Assembly (NCBI RefSeq): GCF_024807615.1
Contig: NZ_JANUCJ010000002.1
Span: forward strand, 992,001-1,056,000
Length of the DNA stretch: 64,000 nucleotides
Reading direction: 5' to 3'
From: Tsukamurella ocularis
GTDB lineage: Bacteria > Actinomycetota > Actinomycetes > Mycobacteriales > Mycobacteriaceae
Shown: positions 17,992 through 29,400 of the stretch, piece by piece
How positions within the stretch are numbered: position 1 is the stretch's first letter
Layout: each line of letters begins with the position of its first letter
The notes under the pieces: generated by a model
Database searches by the model: none
Seen by the model: only the letters and a program-made list of their open reading frames with translations
What the model was told of the DNA's origin: nothing
Program-made: the position numbers and the translations under genes

Positions 17992-18065
17992 CGCCCCCGG
18001 CAGGAATCGAACCTGCGACATTCGGATTAGAAGGCCGATGCTCTATCCAACTGAGCTACGGAGGC
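17992..18065 (-). tRNA. tRNA-Arg (anticodon TCT)
   Basis: A 74-nt cloverleaf on the minus strand. The acceptor pairs GCCTCCG with CGGGGGC (one G-T pair), there is a GCTC...GAGC D-arm, loop CTTCTAA gives anticodon TCT, and the T-arm contains GGTTCGATTCC. CCA is not encoded. In the anticodon stem, position 31 is C opposite T at 39, so the closing pair is mismatched; most related tRNAs have a pair there. Confidence 0.93.
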
Positions 18066-18127
18066 AGTAGTGCGGTGGCCATCTTATCGGCACCGTCGCG
18101 CGCCTCCGAGTTGTGCATACAAGCGCA

Positions 18128-18143
18128 ATGCAACTAGTTGCAT
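18128..18143. promoter_or_regulatory. Perfect 16-bp palindrome, PadR operator candidate
   Basis: ATGCAACTAGTTGCAT is a perfect palindrome 31 bp before the padR start. Its right half contains TTGCAT, which with 17-bp spacing reaches TAGCGT (18161-18166), a good -35/-10 pair ending 7 bases before the GTG. A protein bound here would cover the -35 element, as expected for autorepression by the PadR protein. PadR sites are often ATGCNNNNGCAT-like dyads. Confidence 0.6.
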
Positions 18144-18163
18144 AGATGCGACAGCCCCGGTAG

Positions 18164-21182
<3,019 letters not shown>

Positions 21183-21186
<4 letters not shown>

Positions 21187-21650
21187 ACCGCCGACTCTGC
21201 CGCATCCTTCTCGTCGGCGCGATCCGACGGAGCCTTTCGCTCAGCCTGATCCCCTGCCCGAAGCCGGCCGATCACGGCGTCGACGCTGATCGGCCCGGAG
21301 CCGGTGAAGGCGAAGAGCAGGAGTACCCAGCAGTAGAGGACAGAGAGTTCGCCGTCGTTCGCCAGCGGGGACAGTCCGTCGCCGGCGTGGAAGGCGAAGT
21401 AGGCGTACGCCATGGAGCCGGAGGCGATGATCGCCGCGGGGCGGGTCAACACGCCGGCGGCGATGAGCAGGCCGCCGACGAGTTGGATCGCAGCGCCCCA
21501 CCAGCTCGGCCAGGCGAAGACGTCCGGGCTCGTCCGGCGGCCGTCGAGCAAGCCCCAGAAGGTGGCGGCGCCGTGGAGCGCGAAAAGCACGCCCGTCACG
21601 ATCCGGAGTGCGGACAGGTAGTACGGGGCCCAGCGGTTCATGTCTTCCAC
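21183..21650 (-). CDS. DoxX-family membrane protein
   Basis: A 155-residue four-helix membrane protein of the DoxX family (LSALRIVTGVLFALHGAATFWGLL, then helices near 50-70, 75-95 and 105-125; hydrophilic charged tail). DoxX proteins are linked to redox and thiol stress in mycobacteria, where one joins a superoxide dismutase and a sulfurtransferase. Here the partner is a PPOX-fold flavoprotein, coupled by ATGA. An IdeR-like box lies 15-33 bp upstream of the start, overlapping the likely promoter, so the pair is probably derepressed when iron is low. The role in iron physiology is inference. Confidence 0.82.
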
Positions 21651-21664
21651 CTTCAGCTCGCGAC

Positions 21665-21683
21665 AATGGCGAGGCTAACCTAA
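21665..21683 (-). promoter_or_regulatory. IdeR/DtxR-like iron box upstream of doxX
   Basis: The 19-mer contains GAGGCTAACCTAA and matches 15 of 19 positions of the degenerate DtxR/IdeR consensus; the right half-site is complete. It lies 15 bp before the doxX start codon. Fe2+-loaded IdeR bound here would block transcription of doxX and the coupled PPOX gene. Confidence 0.6.
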
Positions 21684-21829
21684 TGGCAGCGGGTCGCGGG
21701 CGCCACTCGAACCGCATCACCGCAGGTCCAGCGTGCGCGAAATCGCCCGGCGGCACTCCGCGACCAGGGCTGTCACAGTGCGATCTTCGCGATGTCGACC
21801 CGAGCGTGCCCTCCCGTACGATCTGACCC

Positions 21830-22636
21830 ATGCCAGTACCCGCACCCCATCAGTCCGCCCGCGCCGTCGTCACCGGCGGCTCCTCCGGCATCGGTGTCGC
21901 CCTCGCCACGGAGCTCGCCCGTCGCGGCCACTCGGTCATCCTCGTCGCCCGGAGCACCGGTCCGATGGAGGAGCTGGCCGCGAAGCTGCGCGCCGAGTTC
22001 GGCGTCGAGGCCGAGGTCCGCGGCGTCGACCTCTCTGATCACTCCGCCCGCGCCGCGCTCTGCGAGGAGCTCGCTTCGCGCGAGATCTCCATCCTCTGCA
22101 ACAACGCGGGCACCGCGACCTTCGGCCGCGTCATCGACCTGGACTTCGACTACGAGCGAGCGCAGCTCGAGCTCAACGCCAACGCCGTCCACGACCTGAC
22201 CCTGGCAGTCCTGCCGCAGATGGTGAAGCGCGGCAACGGCGGCATCATGATCACCGGTTCGGCGGCCGGCAACATGCCGATCCCGAACAACGCCACATAC
22301 GCGGCCTCGAAGGCCTTCGCCAACACCTTCTCCGAGTCGCTGCGCGGCGAGCTGAAGAAGACCGGCGTGCACGTCACCCTTCTCGCGCCCGGCCCCGTGC
22401 GCACCGAGCTCCCCGACCCCGAGGACCGCTCCACGGTCGAGAAGGTCGTGCCCGAGTTCCTCTGGGTCAACACCGAGTACACCGCCCGCGTGACCCTGGA
22501 CGCGCTGGAGAAGAACAAGATGCGTGTCGTGCCGGGCCTGCTCTCGAAGGGCATGTCGATGGCGGGCCACTACACCCCGCGCGCGATCATGGCGCCCATC
22601 GTCGGCGAGATGTACAAGAAGCTCGCGGGCAACTGA
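21830..22636 (+). CDS. cmrA: Mycolate reductase, short-chain dehydrogenase
   Basis: A 268-residue SDR protein, the same length and genomic setting as Rv2509/CmrA. That enzyme reduces the beta-keto group of the newly condensed mycolate precursor, giving the mature mycolic motif. The NADP-binding GGSSGIG is at residues 16-22, NNAG near 92, and the catalytic pair is Tyr157-Lys161 in YAASK, with Ser in MITGSAAG. It neighbours the HerA-like ATPase and orn as in M. tuberculosis, which supports the ortholog call. It shows that the organism makes mycolic acids. It converges with the ATPase gene across a very long hairpin. Confidence 0.88.
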   Translation: MPVPAPHQSARAVVTGGSSGIGVALATELARRGHSVILVARSTGPMEELAAKLRAEFGVEAEVRGVDLSDHSARAALCEELASREISILCNNAGTATFGRVIDLDFDYERAQLELNANAVHDLTLAVLPQMVKRGNGGIMITGSAAGNMPIPNNATYAASKAFANTFSESLRGELKKTGVHVTLLAPGPVRTELPDPEDRSTVEKVVPEFLWVNTEYTARVTLDALEKNKMRVVPGLLSKGMSMAGHYTPRAIMAPIVGEMYKKLAGN

Positions 22637-22663
22637 CCTCCCGGGCCGCACCCGGCCCGAACC

Positions 22664-22721
22664 GACGAAAGTCCGGTCATCGGATCCCACGATCGTGGGG
22701 ACCGATGACCGGACTTTCGTC
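22664..22721. terminator. 58-bp near-perfect palindrome, bidirectional terminator candidate
   Basis: Arms 22664-22683 and 22702-22721 (GACGAAAGTCC... and ...GGACTTTCGTC) are 20 bp and perfectly complementary. Inside lies a second perfect palindrome, CCCACGATCGTGGG. Overall 27 of 29 positions pair. It fills the space between the convergent cmrA and HerA-like genes, so it would fold in either transcript. There is no long T-run; the 3' arm ends in TTTCGTC. Confidence 0.72.
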
Positions 22722-22733
22722 CGTCATGGTCGC

Positions 22734-24281
22734 TCAGCGGCGACGCTTGGTGCCGAAGATGCTGCGGGACAGCTCACGACCGGCGCTGGACGCCGCGGAC
22801 CGGAGGAAGGACTTCACGGCGGGGTTGCTCATCACATCGGAGACCCAGCCGGACTCTTCCTCCTCCTTCTTGGGCGCGGGCGGAGGCGGCGGCGCCTGCT
22901 CGGCGGGCGCGTTCTCCTGCTGCGCCTGCTGCGCGTTCTGCGACAGCTTCTCGAAGGCCGAGAGGTTGTCGACGGTCTGCGCGTACTTGCCCCACAGCGG
23001 AGAGGCCTGCGCGGCGGAGCGGATCGCATCGTCGCCGATCGCGGACATCAGCGAGCGTGGGGCCCGCAAGCGGGTCCACGCCACCGGCGTCGGGGCGCCC
23101 TTGTCCGAGAGCACGGTGACGATCGCCTCGCCGATGCCGAGGCTGGTCAGGGCCTCGTCGAGCTTGTACGCGGGCGAGGTCGGGTAGGTCTTGACCGTCT
23201 TGCTCAGCGCGGCCTGGTCCTCCGGCGTGAACGCGCGCAGCGCGTGCTGGATGCGCGCGCCGAGCTGGCTGAGCACCGGGTTCGGGATGTCAGTGGGCAG
23301 CTGCGAGCAGAAGAACACGCCCACGCCCTTCGAGCGAATCAGCTTGACGGTCTGCTCGACCTGGTCCTTGAACGCCTTCGACGCGTCCGCGAAAAGCAGG
23401 TGCGCCTCGTCGAAGATGAAGACGAGCTTCGGCTTGTCCAGGTCGCCCGCCTCGGGCAGGTACTGGAACAGGTCGGCGAGGACCCACATCAGGAAGGTGG
23501 AGAACAGCGTGGGCCGCGCGGCCTGGTCGCCCAGCTCGAACAGGGTGACCACGCCCTGGCCGCCCGCGGTGCGCAGCAGGTCGCCCATGTCGATCTCGGG
23601 CTCGCCGAAGAAGGTGTCGCCGCCCTCGGCCTCGAGGTTGACCAGGGCCCGCAGGATCACGCCGGCGGTCTGCTTGCTGACGCCGCCGATGCCCTCCAGA
23701 TCGGCCTTGCCCTCGGCGGAGGTGAGGTACTGGATCACCGAGCGCAGGTCCTTGAGGTCCAGCAGCTCGAGCTGGTTCTGGTCGGCCCAGTGGAAGATCA
23801 GGCCGAGCGTCGACTCCTGCGTCGCGTTGAGGCCGAGCACCTTGGAAAGCAGGATCGGGCCGAACGAGGAGATCGTGGCGCGGATCGGGACGCCGACGCC
23901 GTTGGTGCCGAGGGAGACGAACTCCGTGGGCACATTGGCGGGCTTCCAGTCGTCGCCGGTGTCGGTCGCGCGCGATGCGGTCCTGTCGCTGGCCTCGCCG
24001 GGCTTGGACAGGCCCGCGAGATCGCCCTTGATGTCGGCGAGCACGACGGGCACGCCGTTGGCGGACAGCTGCTCGACGATGAGCTGCAGCGTCTTCGTCT
24101 TACCGGTGCCGGTGGCGCCGGCGACGAGGCCGTGGCGGTTCATCATGGCCAGCGGGATCCGCACCTTGGCCGACGGGTCGACGGTGCCGTCCACGAGGAC
24201 GGTGCCGAGCTCCAGGGCGGGCCCCGAGAATTCGTAGCCGGCGGCGATGGTCTGCGCCGGAGAGTTCGCGTTGTCAGTCAC
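22734..24281 (-). CDS. HerA-like ATPase (DUF853 family)
   Basis: A 515-residue P-loop ATPase of the HerA/DUF853 group, the apparent counterpart of Rv2510c. Walker A is GATGTGKT (residues 55-62), the Walker B region is KLVFIFDEAHLLF near 275, and FFCSQLPTDIP follows as sensor segment. The last about 80 residues are low-complexity (Gln/Ala, then poly-Pro, then Lys/Glu) and end in a basic tail. HerA-type enzymes translocate DNA or remodel protein-DNA complexes; the cellular job of this family in actinobacteria is unknown. Start GTG at 24281 has no ribosome site and may be leaderless. It lies 27 bp downstream of a PPOX-fold gene. Confidence 0.85.
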   Translation of the reverse strand: MTDNANSPAQTIAAGYEFSGPALELGTVLVDGTVDPSAKVRIPLAMMNRHGLVAGATGTGKTKTLQLIVEQLSANGVPVVLADIKGDLAGLSKPGEASDRTASRATDTGDDWKPANVPTEFVSLGTNGVGVPIRATISSFGPILLSKVLGLNATQESTLGLIFHWADQNQLELLDLKDLRSVIQYLTSAEGKADLEGIGGVSKQTAGVILRALVNLEAEGGDTFFGEPEIDMGDLLRTAGGQGVVTLFELGDQAARPTLFSTFLMWVLADLFQYLPEAGDLDKPKLVFIFDEAHLLFADASKAFKDQVEQTVKLIRSKGVGVFFCSQLPTDIPNPVLSQLGARIQHALRAFTPEDQAALSKTVKTYPTSPAYKLDEALTSLGIGEAIVTVLSDKGAPTPVAWTRLRAPRSLMSAIGDDAIRSAAQASPLWGKYAQTVDNLSAFEKLSQNAQQAQQENAPAEQAPPPPPAPKKEEEESGWVSDVMSNPAVKSFLRSAASSAGRELSRSIFGTKRRR

Positions 24282-24308
24282 GGTGCAAACCCTAGCGTGA
24301 GACCTGGG

Positions 24309-25316
24309 TCAATAGAGGTTCTGACGGTAGTCGAGGTCGACTCCGGCCCGCATGACCCTTTCGTTCGCCACTGCCCGCAACACTCGCGCGCCGACGCCGC
24401 CGGTCGTGTTGCGCTTGACGTGGTCGGTCCAGACGGCGGACGGGCGCGGCAGCTCCGCGGTGTCCGCATGCCGACCGAGGTCCCACAGCGCCGCGGCGGC
24501 GATCCCCTCGCTCCGAGCCAGCCGCGCCCGCGAGACCTCGAGGACGACGACGGCCTTCGGCGCCTTCCCGCGTTCGGCGAGCTGCTCGAGTAGCGCCGGA
24601 TCGGTGCTGATGGTGGCGGTCCCGTTCAACTCCAACGTCCGGCCGTCGCCGGGGACCAGGGCGAGCAGAGCGACCTCGGGGTTGGTGACGATGTTGTGCA
24701 AGGTGTCGGTGCGTTTGTTGCCGGGGCGGTCGGCGATCGCGACAGTGGTGGGCCCGAGCAAGCGCAGGTCGCCGGCGGGGTCGCCGCGGGGGCTGCTGTC
24801 GGCTCGTCCGTCCTCGTCGCGGGAGCTGATCACCGCGAACGGGGCGGCAGCGAGGAACGCGGCCGCATCCGGTCCGATGGTGGCGGCGTCGGCCCCCGCG
24901 GCGACCGCGCTGGGCGGCGCCGGCTGCCAGAGCCCGGAGCGGATCACCGCCTTCCCGCAGTGCAGGTAGGCCTCGAGGACCGCCAAGCCGCCGTCGCCGA
25001 CGGTGCCGTTCACACGGAGCGTCTCGCGCCACCCGGGAACGAGGACGAGGAGCGAGGCCCCGCCTGGCGCGACGTCCTCCGGGATGTCCACGTCGAGCCC
25101 CGTCGGCGAGGTCACCGACGCGAAGCCCGGCGCGCCGCCGAGAAGGATGGTGCGCTGCGCCCCTTCGCGGTCGACGTAACCGAGGACGGCCGCAGTGGAG
25201 ACCGCGAGGATCGTCCGGCAGTGCTCGTCGAGGTGATCGATCGTCTTGAGCATCATCGCCGAGACGGGCTTCCCGACGGCGTTCTCGAGCTCCGACACCG
25301 ATCCGACTGGATTCAT
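24309..25316 (-). CDS. Pyridoxamine-phosphate-oxidase-fold FMN protein
   Basis: A 335-residue protein whose C-terminal two thirds form a PPOX-type split barrel: [21 protein letters not shown] near residue 155, [20 protein letters not shown] near 195 and [19 protein letters not shown] near 230. This matches a conserved class of probable FMN-dependent enzymes. The N-terminal 140 residues look like a partial duplicate of the barrel ([31 protein letters not shown]). No pathway can be assigned. ATG at 25316 is 66 bp from the divergent orn start, so both promoters must share this short gap. The HerA-like gene follows 27 bp downstream. Confidence 0.75.
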   Translation of the reverse strand: MNPVGSVSELENAVGKPVSAMMLKTIDHLDEHCRTILAVSTAAVLGYVDREGAQRTILLGGAPGFASVTSPTGLDVDIPEDVAPGGASLLVLVPGWRETLRVNGTVGDGGLAVLEAYLHCGKAVIRSGLWQPAPPSAVAAGADAATIGPDAAAFLAAAPFAVISSRDEDGRADSSPRGDPAGDLRLLGPTTVAIADRPGNKRTDTLHNIVTNPEVALLALVPGDGRTLELNGTATISTDPALLEQLAERGKAPKAVVVLEVSRARLARSEGIAAAALWDLGRHADTAELPRPSAVWTDHVKRNTTGGVGARVLRAVANERVMRAGVDLDYRQNLY

Positions 25317-25382
25317 GAGGCCAGGCTACCCTCGCTGTTCGCTCCGACCCGGCACCTGACCGCGTTGGCTACGCTGATCGGC

Positions 25383-25979
25383 GTGGACGACAAACTCGTA
25401 TGGGTCGATTGTGAGATGACCGGCCTCGACCTGACCTCCGACCGACTCATCGAGATCGCCGCCCTGGTGACCGACGGCGACCTGAACGTCCTCGGCGAGG
25501 GCGTGGACCTGGTGATCCACGCGGACGACGCCGCGCTCGCGGCCATGCCGCCCGTCGTGCAGGAGATGCACGCCCGCTCGGGCCTGACCGAGGAGGTCCG
25601 GGCGTCGACGGTGACCGTGCGCGAGGCCGAGGAGGCCGTGCTCGCCTACCTCCGCGAGCACATCGAGGCGGGCGCCGTGCCGCTCGCGGGCAATTCGATC
25701 GCCACCGACCGTCGGTTCATCGCCAAGGAGATGCCGGAACTGGACGGCTTCCTGCACTACCGGATGGTGGACGTCAGCTCGATCAAGGAGCTGTCCCGGC
25801 GCTGGTACCCGCGCATCTACTTCGGCCAGCCCGACAAGGGACTGGCGCACCGCGCCCTCGCGGACATCCGCGAGTCGATCCGGGAGCTGAAGTACTACCG
25901 CAGCACCGCCTTCGTGCCGCCCCCCGGGCCGTCGACCGAGCAGATCGCAGCGGCCGTCGAGGAGCTCGGCCCGGCCTGA
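25383..25979 (+). CDS. orn: Oligoribonuclease
   Basis: A 198-residue DEDDh 3'-5' exonuclease that degrades 2-5-nt RNA and linear cyclic-dinucleotide products to mononucleotides. Metal-binding acids are seen: Asp9 and Glu11 in [11 protein letters not shown], Asp in NSIATDRRF, and the His...Asp of AHRALADI near the C-terminus. GTG at 25383 is preceded at 7 bases by TACGCT, a -10-like hexamer, so the message is probably leaderless. The product ends with a short acidic tail (VEELGPA). tRNA-His follows about 100 bp downstream, as in M. tuberculosis. Confidence 0.95.
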   Translation: MDDKLVWVDCEMTGLDLTSDRLIEIAALVTDGDLNVLGEGVDLVIHADDAALAAMPPVVQEMHARSGLTEEVRASTVTVREAEEAVLAYLREHIEAGAVPLAGNSIATDRRFIAKEMPELDGFLHYRMVDVSSIKELSRRWYPRIYFGQPDKGLAHRALADIRESIRELKYYRSTAFVPPPGPSTEQIAAAVEELGPA

Positions 25980-26021
25980 ACGTGCAGGTCACGACGCTCG
26001 ACGGGGTGGAGGCTATACCGA

Positions 26022-26051
26022 TTGGATTCCGCCGGAACCGTCGGGTAAAGT
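26022..26051 (+). promoter_or_regulatory. Promoter of tRNA-His
   Basis: TTGGAT (26022-26027) and TAAAGT (26046-26051) are 18 bp apart and lie about 30 bp before the tRNA 5' end, a plausible sigma-A promoter for a stable RNA. Confidence 0.45.
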
Positions 26052-26080
26052 TCTTCGAGCCTGGCGACCCCAGGCACCTG

Positions 26081-26156
26081 GTGGGTGTAGTTCAGTTGGT
26101 AGAGCACCAGATTGTGATTCTGGCTGTCGCGGGTTCGAGTCCCGTCATCCACCCCA
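26081..26156 (+). tRNA. hisT: tRNA-His (anticodon GTG)
   Basis: Complete cloverleaf: acceptor GTGGGTG/CATCCAC, D-arm GTTC...GAGC, anticodon loop TTGTGAT with GTG at 26114-26116, T-arm GCGGGTTCGAGTCCCGT. The discriminator is C73 and CCA is encoded. The base before position 1 (26080) is G, providing the G-1 required by histidyl-tRNA synthetase. It sits between orn and the iron-associated operon. Confidence 0.96.
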
Positions 26157-26162
26157 ATCGGT

Positions 26163-26204
26163 GAAGGCCGGTTGACCGGCATGAATGCTGGTCAACCGGC
26201 CTTC
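26163..26204 (+). terminator. 20-bp stem hairpin after tRNA-His
   Basis: GAAGGCCGGTTGACCGGCAT pairs with the next 20 bases after a 2-base loop, with only one G-T wobble. It starts 7 bp after the tRNA and ends in CTTCGTCGTT. A strong terminator candidate without a T-run. Confidence 0.72.
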
Positions 26205-26421
26205 GTCGTTCGCCAGGCCGACCGAGAGAGCGACCCGGCGAACCATTTTCCTTGCGGGTGCGGTGCACCGTTCCGGCGAGAGCACCGCCCGCATGTACGG
26301 CGATGGCGTATGACTCGTCCGAATCCCATTCCCGGGCCGCCGTCGCCACGAATTTGCGCGCCTCGCCCTCCGCCCGCGGCAATCGAGATTCCGGAGTGAC
26401 CGACCCCACATAGCGCAACCA
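26205..26421. other. Non-coding stretch between tRNA-His terminator and iron box
   Basis: About 217 bp without a convincing gene. Open frames exist on the minus strand, but they run into the tRNA and match nothing I recognise. No dyad of note was found until the IdeR-like box. Confidence 0.4.
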
Positions 26422-26440
26422 TAAGGTTAGCCTTACCATT
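26422..26440 (+). promoter_or_regulatory. IdeR/DtxR-like iron box upstream of the GltB-like operon
   Basis: TAAGGTTAGCCTTACCATT matches 17 of 19 positions of the degenerate DtxR/IdeR consensus and contains the dyad TAAGG-TTAG-CCTTA. It is 38 bp upstream of the TTG start of the glutamate-synthase-like gene. It predicts iron-dependent repression of the three-gene operon. Confidence 0.68.
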
Positions 26441-26478
26441 CTTCTTTCAGGTACCGCGCCCCGAGTGAGAGTGATCCG

Positions 26479-29400
26479 TTGAACGAACCACGCACCGGTC
26501 TGTACGACCCCACCCGGGAGTCGAGCGCCTGCGGCGTCGGCTTCATCACCCGCAAGGACGGCACCCAGCACCACGACGTGATCGCCTACGGCGAGCACGC
26601 GCTGTGCGCCATCCCCCACCGCGGCGGCATGTCCGCGGAGGGCGTGGGCGACGGGGCCGGCGTCAACGTGGACCTGTCCGTGGAGTTCTTCGGCGCGATC
26701 ACGGGTCGCGAGCTGCAGCGTGGTCGGTTCGGCGTCGCCAACCTCTTCCTGCCCTCCGCCCCGCAGCAGGGACCGACCGCGCGGGCACTCGTCCGCGCGA
26801 CCCTCGCCGACCACGGCTTCGAGGTGATCACCGAGCGCGATGTCCCCGTCGACACCACCGCGATCCGTCCCGCCGCGCTCCGGTATCAGCTCCCCATCAC
26901 GCAGTGGGTGTTCACGGCACCGTCGGGCATCCCGAGGATCGACGTGGACCGCGCCGCGAACGCGGCCCTCCTCGCGATCGAGCAGATCGCTTACGGCACG
27001 CCGGATCTCGCCGGCCTGTACCCGCTGTCACTGAGCACGCGCACCCAGACCCTCAAGGGGCGACTCAACGCCGATGAGGTGATCCGCTACTTCACCGACC
27101 TCGCGGACCCGCGGCACTCGGTGTGCACCTTGTACTTCCACACGCGGTTCTCCACCAACACCGAGCCGCATCCGTCGATGGCCCAGCCGTTCCGACTGAT
27201 GGCGCACAACGGCGAGCTCAACACCGACCGCAAGAACCGCCTCGCCGACGACGCCGTCGCCCGCGCCAAGGCGCGCACCATCGTCCGTCCGCCCGGCCAG
27301 TCGGACTCGAGCCGGCTCGACCAGTCGCTGCAGAGCAGGGTCTTCGACGACGGCCTGGGCCTGGTCGAGGCGGTCGTCTCGCTCATGCCGCCAGCGTGGG
27401 AGAACGACGGCACTGTGCCGCAACCGGTCCGGGACATGCTCGAATACTTCTCCCTCGGCGAGGAGAAGAACGACGGCCCGGCCGCGCTCATCTTCTCCGA
27501 CGGTGACGTGGTCGGCGCGCGCCTGGACCGGCTCGGCCTGCGCCCGCTGCGCACCGTCGAAACGGCGGAGTACGTCGTCGTCGCCTCGGAGGCCGGTCAG
27601 GTCCCGTTCCCCGCGGACTCGGTCATCCACCGCGGGCGCATCGAGGCCGGGGGCATGCTGTACGTGGACCACCGGGCCGGCGACGGTCGGGTCCGCCGCA
27701 CGCGCGAAGCACTCGACCTGCTGGCCGCGCGCCGCGACTACGCCGCGCTCCTCGGGGAGGCCCGGGTGAACCTCGCCGACATAGCGCCGCCACCGATCCA
27801 GCGCGATGCCGGGACCCTCGGGTACCCGGGCGATCTCAGCCTGCACGGCCGGTACGTCGCCTACTCGCTCAACCAGGAGAGCTTCCGGTTCCTGCTCGAC
27901 CCGATGCTGGCCGACGGCGCGGAGCGGATCTCGGCGATGGGCTACGGCAACGCGATCAACGCCCTCTCGGATCACGAGGGCGGCATGGCGAAGTACTTCT
28001 CCCAGCGCTTCGCGCAGGTGACGAACCCGCCGCTGGACTCGATCCGCGAGGCCGACGCGATGAGTATGCGGGTGGCTCTGGGTAACGCGGAACACGGCCA
28101 CCGCGCCCCGCAGATCGTGATCGACTCGCCGATCCTCAGTCACCTGGAGATGGTGAAACTCCGCGACCAGCAGGTGACACCGGTCCAGCACTTCGACCTG
28201 CTGTACCACCCCGACACCGACTCGGCGGCCAACGCCGACGCCGTGCTCGCGGCCGTCGAGCGGCTGTGCGACGACGTCGAGGCCTTCGCCCGCGACGGCG
28301 GCGGCATCGCCGTGCTGACCGACCGCGGCGTCTCCACGTCGCGCGCGCCTCTCCCCCTCTTACTCGCGCTCGCCGCCGTGGACGTCCGGCTCACCGAGAC
28401 GGGGCTGCGCCTGCGACTCTCGCTCCTCGCCGAGAGCGGCCAGCTACCGTCCTCGCACCACATCGCCTCGGCGCTGGGATTCGGTGCATCCGCGGTGTAC
28501 TCCCTCTCGGCGCGGCTACGGGCAGAGGAGCGGTTCCCGGCGGATGCGGCGCCCGCCGGTGAGCTCACCGACACCGACCGCGCCTTCGACCGGTTCCGCA
28601 AGGCGGCGGAGAAGTCGCTCGCCAAGACGATGGGCCGCGTGGGCCTGTGCACGGCGGAGTCGTACATCGGCGGCCAGTTCTTTGAGCCCAACTACCTGGA
28701 TACGCGGGATCCGGTGCTGTCCCGCTACTTCCCGCACCTGGACGCTCCCGTCGGGGGCGTCGGCTTCGCGCGGATCGCGGAGGCGAACTCCCACTGGCAC
28801 GAGCGGGCGGCCTCCGTGGCGGAGGAGCGCGACGTGCCGCTGCTGGGCCTGTTCAAGGAGCGCTCCGACGGTGCCGGGCACTCCTACGGCATCAACGCCG
28901 TCCGCGGCTTCACCCGGATGGCCGAGGAGCCCCTGGCTCTGACCGGACCCGACGGCATCGGCTCCACGTCGCTGCGCCTGCTCACGCTCTCGAAGCTCGA
29001 CGACGCCTTCGGGCTCGACGACGCCGCCTACCGCAACAGCGGCTTCAAGGCGCTACTACCGCGCCAGATCGACGGCTTCGAGATCACCGACGGCTACCGC
29101 GAATTCCTCGCCGCCACCCTGGTCGAGCGCGAGCGCCGCCCGTCCGCGCTGCGCGACGTGCTCGCGCTGCCCGCCGACGTCACGATGCTCACGACGGCAC
29201 AGGAGTTCCATCGCGAGCTGGCGCGATTCTCGTTGGAGGGCAACGCCAGCCTGCCCACCCGCGGCCTGACCGTCGACACCGCGCCGGACGGCCGGTTCGT
29301 CGTGCGCCTCACCGACGCTCCGGAACACGAGACGCACACGGCCTACGCAGGGTTCGCCGAGTACCTCCGAGAGCTGTTCGCGGACGAGGTGACGGTCGAG

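Noticed and set aside
26205-26478. Possible minus-strand gene running from the IdeR box region into tRNA-His
   Set aside because: It would read through the tRNA and its terminator and matches no family; codon use is not distinctive.
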